Shown: piece by piece, positions 1 through 4,717 of the stretch
Position numbering within the stretch: the stretch's first letter is position 1
Layout: every line of letters begins with the position of its first letter
DNA from: Gemmatimonadota bacterium
GTDB lineage: Bacteria > Gemmatimonadota > Gemmatimonadetes > Longimicrobiales > Longimicrobiaceae
Direction: 5' to 3'
Length of the DNA stretch: 7,135 nt
Assembly (NCBI GenBank): GCA_019348265.1
Contig: JAHWJV010000185.1
Location: 1 to 7,135, forward strand
The notes under the pieces: model-generated
Seen by the model: only the letters and a program-made list of their open reading frames with translations
Databases searched by the model: none
What the model was told of the DNA's origin: nothing
Position numbers and translations under genes: made by a program

Positions 1-756
1 GGGCTCACCTTCGCCTCCGTGGATCCCGGACATATCTACACCTGCGGACTCACCTCGGCGGGCGCTGCGTACTGTTGGGGGAAGAATGAGGCGGGTCTGC
101 TCGGGACCACTTCGGTGACGCAATCCTGCGGCGGAGTCGATCGCGACTTCACGTGCAGTGCTACCCCGGTCGCGGTCTCCGGTGGACTGACCTTCACGTC
201 GCTGAGTGTCGGGAGCTCCCACACCTGCGGCGTGGCTCGGGACGCGCAGGCGTACTGTTGGGGGCTGAACAGCTGGGGTAAGCTGGGCCGCAGCCTGGGC
301 CAGGGCGGACCCGTCAGCACCGCGGCTCCCGGAGCCGTCTTCGGCGGACTCAGCTTCGCCGCGGTGAGCGCCGGGGACCAGCACAGCTGCGGCATCACCA
401 CTGGAGGCGCGGCGCACTGCTGGGGCTTCGGGTTCAGCGGCGCGCTGGGTAATGGCTCCCGGGCCGTTGGCGGACCCACGCCCGTCGCGGTGGTGGGGGG
501 CCTCACCTTCGCGTCTATCAGCACAGGGGGCTCCCACACCTGCGGTGTCACCCCGCAGGGCGCAATTTACTGCTGGGGCGTGAACAGCAACCGGCAGCTC
601 GGCGGCAACGCGGCTGCCGAGACCTGTGCCATAGACCGTGGCGGGTTCGGGCACCCATGCAGCTCGGTCCCGCTGCAGGTTTCCCTCGGATCCGCTGCGT
701 CGGCCGCGACGGGGCAGCTCGTGAGACGTCGGGCATCTCCGGGCGCGACGTCCTGA
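1..756 (+). CDS. RCC1-like repeat protein, exported type, 5' end outside window
   Basis: The reading frame is open from base 1, so the start codon lies upstream; 251 residues are visible. Four tandem repeats of about 50-60 residues can be read, each opening with a GL(T/S)F strand, then a G-x-x-(H/Y)-(T/S)-C-G turn, then (Y/H)-C-W-G and usually L-G. This is the RCC1/BNR-type beta-propeller repeat in the bacterial CWG form. Every repeat has a C-x9-C pair, and the loops of repeats 1 and 4 add a second pair (C-x8-C and C-x10-C). That makes 12 cysteines, all pairable, which suits an exported, disulfide-stabilised protein. RCC1 propellers usually have seven blades, so the missing ones should lie upstream. 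The last 25 or so residues after PLQVS no longer fit the repeat. No catalytic residues are apparent; a binding or surface role is the usual guess. The family call is firm and the function unknown. Confidence 0.88.
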   Translation, partial: GLTFASVDPGHIYTCGLTSAGAAYCWGKNEAGLLGTTSVTQSCGGVDRDFTCSATPVAVSGGLTFTSLSVGSSHTCGVARDAQAYCWGLNSWGKLGRSLGQGGPVSTAAPGAVFGGLSFAAVSAGDQHSCGITTGGAAHCWGFGFSGALGNGSRAVGGPTPVAVVGGLTFASISTGGSHTCGVTPQGAIYCWGVNSNRQLGGNAAAETCAIDRGGFGHPCSSVPLQVSLGSAASAATGQLVRRRASPGATS

Positions 757-804
757 GCTCACCGGTTCGCGACGTGAACACCGGCTGCGGCTTCCCGTGA
801 CCAT

Positions 805-832
805 TGCCTGCAGGCACGCTGCAGGGCATTTT
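805..832 (+). terminator. Possible intrinsic terminator after the RCC1-like gene
   Basis: TGCCTGCA and TGCAGGGCA form an imperfect hairpin (one bulged base, 7-nt loop), directly followed by TTTT. It sits about 49 bp after the RCC1-like stop codon and before the TPR gene start, the right place to end the upstream transcript. The stem is short and bulged and the T run is only four bases, so the call is tentative. The rest of the 757-938 gap shows no gene and no clear promoter. Confidence 0.35.
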
Positions 833-938
833 CGACCGTAGCGCCGGAAGCCGCACGGCTGGCGCGCTCCGTTGGCTTCCTGGCCGGCGGATCTCCCGCC
901 CGGGCGGCCGCTCCTTCCCCGGCGCCTCGAGTCGCAGC

Positions 939-2552
939 ATGATCTCCTGCACCCGCCCGATTCAGCCCCGCCTGACAGCGGCTGTGGCTCTCGTCGTCGG
1001 CCTGGCGACGCGAGCACCGGTCGTCGCTCAGCAGCATGACCACCCCGCCTCACCCGAGAAGCTCGGGCAGGTCTCTTTTCCCACGTCGTGCACTCCGGCG
1101 GTGGTTCCGGGTTTCGAGCGCGCGGTCGCCATGCTGCACTCCTTCTGGTTCAGCGAGGCCGAGAGCGCGTTCCGGGAGGTCGCCGCCAGGGACCCGGCTT
1201 GTGCGATGGCGAGATGGGGCATCGCCATGACTCTGCTGGGGAACCCGATGACGCGGGTGGCGCCTTCCGGAGATGCGATGCGCGCCGGCCTTGCGGCGGC
1301 TGAGGAGGCGCGCGCGCTGGCGCGTTCCCAGTCGCACCGCGAGCAGATGTACGCTGATGCCGTGGTTGCCTATTACGCGGGTGAGGGCCGGGAGCACGCG
1401 GCCCGGATGAAGGCTCACGAGGAGGCGCTCGCGTCCCTTAGCCGGGCGCACCCGGAGGACGCGGAGGCGGCGATCTTCTACGCGCGCGCAATGGTGGCCA
1501 ATGCCCCGCCGGCGGACCTCACCTTCTCACGACAGCTCGCGGGAGCGGAGCTGCTCCAGCCGCTCTTCGACCGTAACCCGAACCATCCCGGGCTAGCGCA
1601 TTACCTCATACACGCGTACGACGCGCCATCGCTCGCCATGCGCGGGAGGAGCGCTGCCCTCAAGTACGCCGGAATCGCCCCATCGGCGCCCCACGCGCTT
1701 CACATGCCGTCGCATATTTTTACGCGACTGGGGGATTGGGAAGAGTCGATCGAGACCAACGCGCGCTCCGCGCGTGCCGAGCCGGACTCCAATGCCGCCG
1801 TACACCCGATGGACTACGTGGTCTACGCATACCTCCAGCTCGGCCGTGATGCCGCCGCCGGGGAGGTCGTGAGACGCGCGGTGCAGAACTCCGATCGCTT
1901 CTACGGCGGCTTGATCGGCTACAACTTCACGGCCATGCCGGCCCGGTACGCCCTGGAGCGGAACGCCTGGGCAGAGGCGGCGCAGCTACGCCTTCCGGTC
2001 GGCGCGGCCCCCTACGTCGAAGCCATCACCCGTTTCGCCCGCGGTCTCGGGGCGGCGCGCTCCGGTCGCGCCGACGCAGCACAGGCGGAGCTCGAAGCGC
2101 TGGTACGCCTGGAAGCCGCACTTCGCCAGCAGAACGACTCGTACTGGGCAACCCTGGTCGGGGCGCAGCGCCTCGCGGTCCAGTCGTGGGTGGCGCGCGG
2201 ACGCGGGGAAGTCGCGCTGGCAGTGAGCCTCGCTCGCCAGGCCGCGGCTCTGGAAGAAACGGTGGAGAAGCACCCCGTCACCCCCGGGCCCATCCTCCCG
2301 GCGCGGGAGCTCGAGGGTGATCTGCTCCTGGAGTTGAATCGCCCTGCAGAGGCGCTCCGCTCCTACGAGCAGACGCTCGCGCGCGAGCCGAATCGCGCGC
2401 GTGCGCTCTTCGGCGCCGCGCGCGCCGCCGAGAGGGCGGGTAAGACCGCCGCCGCGCGGGCGAGCTACACGGAGTTGACCCGGTTGATGCGAGGAGCCGA
2501 TCCGGAAAGGTCCGAGCTGAAGGAGGCGCGGCGGTTCCTGGCGAAGCCGTGA
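939..2552 (+). CDS. Exported tetratricopeptide-repeat protein of the HSFWF/HYLIHAYD type
   Basis: I chose the ATG at 939 (537 residues) over the upstream in-frame TTG at 804 because it begins a good signal peptide: basic and polar residues 1-11, a hydrophobic stretch at 12-24, and probable cleavage after VVA30, leaving QQHDHP at the mature N-terminus. No good Shine-Dalgarno precedes it. The mature protein is rich in helical TPR-like repeats. These start at residue 56 (FERAVAMLHSFWFSEAESAF), continue through DPACAMARWGIAM (85-97), and end in clear C-terminal repeats at about 456-515. Family hallmarks are FPTSC (47-51), HYLIHAYD (221-228), PHALHMPSHIF (251-261) and HPMDY (289-293). C51 and C88 are the only mature cysteines and could form a disulfide. 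The family is widespread but, as far as I know, uncharacterised. TPRs suggest a scaffold role, and the histidine clusters leave room for metal binding. Its 3' end faces the redox operon with a 25-bp gap and no clear terminator. Confidence 0.9.
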   Translation: MISCTRPIQPRLTAAVALVVGLATRAPVVAQQHDHPASPEKLGQVSFPTSCTPAVVPGFERAVAMLHSFWFSEAESAFREVAARDPACAMARWGIAMTLLGNPMTRVAPSGDAMRAGLAAAEEARALARSQSHREQMYADAVVAYYAGEGREHAARMKAHEEALASLSRAHPEDAEAAIFYARAMVANAPPADLTFSRQLAGAELLQPLFDRNPNHPGLAHYLIHAYDAPSLAMRGRSAALKYAGIAPSAPHALHMPSHIFTRLGDWEESIETNARSARAEPDSNAAVHPMDYVVYAYLQLGRDAAAGEVVRRAVQNSDRFYGGLIGYNFTAMPARYALERNAWAEAAQLRLPVGAAPYVEAITRFARGLGAARSGRADAAQAELEALVRLEAALRQQNDSYWATLVGAQRLAVQSWVARGRGEVALAVSLARQAAALEETVEKHPVTPGPILPARELEGDLLLELNRPAEALRSYEQTLAREPNRARALFGAARAAERAGKTAAARASYTELTRLMRGADPERSELKEARRFLAKP

Positions 2553-2577
2553 GGCGGTTCGCTAAGCTAGACTCCGG

Positions 2578-3087
2578 CTATCTCGCCGCCAGCGCCCTGG
2601 TGATCGCCGTGTTCAGATCCTGGTCCTCTCCGGAGCCGGTGTACGCCACCCGGCCGCGCCGGTCCAGCACTACGATATAGGAGGTCGCCGGCGCCTCGTA
2701 GGCTCGCGTCGCGCGTCCATCCTTGTCCCAGACGAGCACGCCGGAGACGCGGTGCTTCTCCAGGTGCCGCTTGATGGAGCGCGTGGTCTGGTTCACTCCG
2801 ACCGCCACCGTCACGAACTGCACGTTCCTGCCGAAGCGGCGCTCGGCGGCGTCGAGACGCGGCTGGAGCGCCGCGCACACGCTGCACCAGGCGGCCCAGA
2901 ACTCCATGACTACCGGCTTCTTCCCGATGTACTGACCGAGGTTGACGGGCTTCCCGTCGAGGTCCTCGAGCACCAGCGGCGTGGCGCGGCTGCCGATCGC
3001 GAGCCCCACGTCCTGTGCCCCGACCGATGCCGGTGCCGTTGCGGCGGTGCAGAGAACGGCCGCGAGGATCCAGGCGAATTTACGCAT
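2578..3087 (-). CDS. TlpA/ResA-like exported thiol-disulfide oxidoreductase
   Basis: This is a 169-residue thioredoxin-fold protein that likely reduces disulfides outside the cytoplasm. The ATG at 3087 is preferred to the longer open frame reaching 3339, because that extension only reads the overlapping transporter gene out of frame, and because this ATG starts a signal peptide (MRKF, hydrophobic 5-18, cleavage near SVGA24/QD). The fold follows the TlpA order: a G-x-x-A-x-x-L-x-L-x-D-x-x-G-K strand pair (32-46), VVMEFWAAWCSVC (59-71) with active-site C68-x-x-C71, a helix, a FVTVAVG strand (91-97) and a DRRGRVAYTG hairpin (142-151). The active-site dipeptide is Ser-Val. At the usual cis-proline position an ungapped alignment puts Ser136, with Pro133 three residues earlier. 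Its start overlaps the upstream transporter stop as TGATG, so the two are probably translationally coupled. The partner is expected to be that transporter; the substrate could be the nearby peroxiredoxin or a cytochrome c apoprotein. Confidence 0.9.
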   Translation of the reverse strand: MRKFAWILAAVLCTAATAPASVGAQDVGLAIGSRATPLVLEDLDGKPVNLGQYIGKKPVVMEFWAAWCSVCAALQPRLDAAERRFGRNVQFVTVAVGVNQTTRSIKRHLEKHRVSGVLVWDKDGRATRAYEAPATSYIVVLDRRGRVAYTGSGEDQDLNTAITRALAAR

Positions 3088-3806
3088 CACATCACCATAC
3101 CCATTTGAATGAAGTAGTACTCCGCCATCCCGATAAGCACGATTCCCGCCAGCCGCTTGACCCAGATCATCCACATGCCCGATCGGGGGAGCGCCGCGAG
3201 CGTGCCGGAGAAGAGCCCGACCGCGACCAGCAGCGCCGTCATCCCGAGCGAGAATACCAGAAGATAAACGAAGCCCAGCCAGGCGCTTCCGGTGCTCGCC
3301 ACCCAGGTCAGCACCGCCGCGAACGCCGGCGCGCCGCACGGGGCCGCGACTACGCCCGAGGTCGCTCCCAGCATGAACACCGCCGGATAGGAGTTCCCGC
3401 CCAATCGCCCCACCCAGGCGGTGAGCCGCTGCGGGGCGGAGATCGGGAAAACGTCGAGCATCGCCAGCCCGAAGATCAGCAGGAGATTGCCCGTGATGAA
3501 GCGCGACCAGGGGTTCGCGCTCACCGATCCGAACAGTGAGCCGGTGAGCCCCGCCAGCACGCCGAGCGACGCATACACCAGGGCGAGGCCGGCGGCGTAG
3601 GTCAACGTCAGCGTCACGGTGCGGAACCGCGACGGCTTTTCGCCGCGTCCACCGGCGATGATCCCCGCCGTGATCGGGATCATCGGGTAGACGCAGGGGG
3701 TCAGGCTCGTGGCGAGCCCCGCCAGGAAGAGCGTCGCGACGGCGGCGATGGGCTCGTTCTGGAGGGTCTCACCGAGACCCGATTGAGCAAGAAGAGCCGG
3801 GATCAT
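3087..3806 (-). CDS. DsbD/CcdA-type transmembrane thiol electron transporter
   Basis: This is a 239-residue, very hydrophobic protein with about six membrane segments (roughly 20-50, 65-90, 104-120, 142-165, 170-195, 212-235). Two cysteines sit in the family's signature positions: C38 in LTSLTPCVYPMIPIT (33-46), near-identical to the DsbD membrane-domain motif, and C157 in VAAPCGAP (153-160). In this family the pair cycles between dithiol and disulfide to pass electrons from cytoplasmic thioredoxin to exported thioredoxin-like partners. The length fits a stand-alone CcdA or DsbD beta domain; there is no alpha or gamma domain. The ATG at 3806 has no clear Shine-Dalgarno. The TGA shares its A with the ATG of the TlpA-like gene, giving a two-gene operon. 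The likely job is powering that partner for disulfide reduction, cytochrome c maturation or peroxide defence; the sequence cannot separate these. DsbD-like rather than CcdA-like is my reading of the CVYPMIPIT motif. Confidence 0.92.
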   Translation of the reverse strand: MIPALLAQSGLGETLQNEPIAAVATLFLAGLATSLTPCVYPMIPITAGIIAGGRGEKPSRFRTVTLTLTYAAGLALVYASLGVLAGLTGSLFGSVSANPWSRFITGNLLLIFGLAMLDVFPISAPQRLTAWVGRLGGNSYPAVFMLGATSGVVAAPCGAPAFAAVLTWVASTGSAWLGFVYLLVFSLGMTALLVAVGLFSGTLAALPRSGMWMIWVKRLAGIVLIGMAEYYFIQMGMVM

Positions 3807-3827
3807 TGCGTTGCAGGACGGGTTCGG

Positions 3828-3855
3828 TGCACTGCCGGCGATCCCGGATGGTGCA
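3828..3855 (-). other. Possible hairpin in the leader of the transporter operon
   Basis: TGCAC (3828-3832) pairs with GTGCA (3851-3855), and inside it CCGG (3835-3838) pairs with CCGG (3844-3847) around a 5-nt loop, with a small internal loop between the two stems. It lies about 22 bp upstream of the transporter ATG, so it would fold in the 5' leader if transcription starts further upstream. Short GC-rich hairpins arise by chance in DNA like this, so the support is weak. Confidence 0.2.
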
Positions 3856-3899
3856 GAGCAGGAGAACTCCGACCGGCACGATCGGAACGGCCCCGATAC

Positions 3900-3919
3900 A
3901 CCTTTTCAGACTGAAAGGT
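3900..3919. promoter_or_regulatory. Near-palindrome between divergent redox genes, possible operator
   Basis: The arms ACCTTT-(T)-CA and TG-AAAGGT flank GAC: eight paired positions with one extra T in the left arm. It lies inside the 225-bp gap between the transporter operon (start at 3806, reading left) and the peroxiredoxin gene (start at 4032, reading right), and is AT-richer than its surroundings. A dimeric regulator controlling both sides would be placed like this. I do not recognise it as a known OxyR or PerR box. Function is inference only. Confidence 0.35.
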
Positions 3920-3957
3920 CCGGGGAAACGGCGGTCGCGAGCCGCACTCGGCGGTAC

Positions 3958-3985
3958 TTCCCAGATCGAGGGAAATGGCTATATT
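3958..3985 (+). promoter_or_regulatory. Candidate promoter of the peroxiredoxin gene, with inverted repeat
   Basis: TTCCCA (3958-3963) and TATATT (3980-3985) are spaced by 16 bp and resemble a sigma-70 -35/-10 pair; TATATT is the best -10 match in this gap. The same stretch holds an inverted repeat, TTCCC (3958-3962) and GGGAA (3970-3974) with a 7-nt centre, which would overlap the -35 element and spacer as a repressor site might. The -10 lies 46 bp before the ATG at 4032. Promoter consensus in this phylum is not well known to me, so this is a moderate guess. Confidence 0.35.
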
Positions 3986-4031
3986 ACAGCATCTTACAAA
4001 TCCGAACGCCCGCCCCCACGGAGACCAACAC

Positions 4032-4634
4032 ATGCGTCGCATTCGCATCATCTTCACGGCTCTGGCCGTTGGCAGCGCCCTTCCCGCGGCGGCGCAGGCT
4101 CCAGCCGCCATGGCGGCGACCGCCGCGCTGCCCGCGCCGCTCGCCGTAGGTGCCGTCGCGCCCGACTTCGAGCTTCCCGGCGCGACCCGCTACGGAGTGC
4201 TCCAGAAGCCCGTCCGGCTGAGCGACTTCAAGGGAAAGACCGTCGTTCTCGCTTTCTTCCCGCGAGCGCGCACACAGGGCTGCACGATCCAGATGCACGC
4301 GTACCGTGACCAGTATTCGGAGCTGCTGAACGGCGGGCGCGACGTGGTTCTCATCGCCATCAGCGCCGACCCGGCGGAGACGCTCGCCGCCTGGGCCCGT
4401 GATGACGAGTTCCCCTTCCTGTTCGCCAGCGACGCGGGCTTGAAGCTCGCCAACACCTATGGCGCCATCGGCCGCGCCGGCGCGAGCAACACGAACCGCA
4501 ACCTGTTCGTGGTCGGCCCAGACGGGAAGATCGTCTACCGGGCGACGCCCTTCCGCGAGATCGATCCGACTGCGTACACGGATCTCGGCGCCGCGCTGAA
4601 GAAGCTCGTCCCCGCGGAGACCGCGGCGATGTAA
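4032..4634 (+). CDS. Exported single-cysteine peroxiredoxin, PrxQ/BCP-like (AhpC/TSA family)
   Basis: This 200-residue protein likely reduces hydrogen peroxide or organic peroxides outside the cytoplasm. The ATG at 4032 is chosen because GGAG lies 8 nt upstream and because it starts a signal peptide: MRRIR, hydrophobic 6-17, cleavage after AAA21. The peroxiredoxin core starts at VGAVAPDFELPG (39-50), then LSDFKGKTVVLAFFP (63-77) and the active site P77-R-A-R-T81-Q-G-C84, an exact P-x-x-x-T-x-x-C motif. The peroxide-supporting Arg is probably R156 in NRNLFVVGPDGKI. C84 is the only cysteine in the entire protein. PrxQ enzymes often carry a resolving cysteine five residues later; here that position is H89. 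It should therefore work by a 1-Cys mechanism and need an external reductant, plausibly the TlpA-like protein of the divergent operon. Loss of the resolving cysteine is seen; the partner is inferred. Confidence 0.9.
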   Translation: MRRIRIIFTALAVGSALPAAAQAPAAMAATAALPAPLAVGAVAPDFELPGATRYGVLQKPVRLSDFKGKTVVLAFFPRARTQGCTIQMHAYRDQYSELLNGGRDVVLIAISADPAETLAAWARDDEFPFLFASDAGLKLANTYGAIGRAGASNTNRNLFVVGPDGKIVYRATPFREIDPTAYTDLGAALKKLVPAETAAM

Positions 4635-4658
4635 CGTAGCTCCGCCCCACGCGGAACA

Positions 4659-4692
4659 ACGAAGCCCCCGGCGCATGCGTCGGGGGCTTCGT
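4659..4692. terminator. Strong symmetric hairpin, probable bidirectional terminator
   Basis: ACGAAGCCCCCG (4659-4670) is perfectly complementary to CGGGGGCTTCGT (4681-4692), a 12-bp stem, and the ten bases between can pair further. It lies about 25 bp past the peroxiredoxin stop codon and about 25 bp past the stop of the convergent histidine kinase gene, so it is centred between them. There is no U tract on either side, but the stem strength and placement make a shared terminator the best reading. Confidence 0.8.
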
Positions 4693-4717
4693 CCGTCCGA
4701 GGGGATCCGCCCGCAGC

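Noticed and set aside
36..551. A 171-codon minus-strand frame opposite the RCC1-like gene
   Set aside because: Its apparent repeats are only the complement of the RCC1 repeats on the plus strand, and it has no identifiable fold.
804..938. A longer TPR protein starting at the TTG at 804
   Set aside because: The extra 45 residues are Arg/Gly/Ser-rich and would bury the signal peptide that begins at the ATG at 939; they also overlap the possible terminator.
3088..3339. A possible N-terminal extension of the TlpA-like protein
   Set aside because: These codons overlap the transporter gene out of frame, and the signal peptide begins at the ATG at 3087.
3803..4111. A minus-strand frame ending in an overlap with the transporter start, as an upstream operon gene
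   Set aside because: It covers the peroxiredoxin start and promoter region antisense and gives no recognisable protein. The overlap appears to be coincidental.
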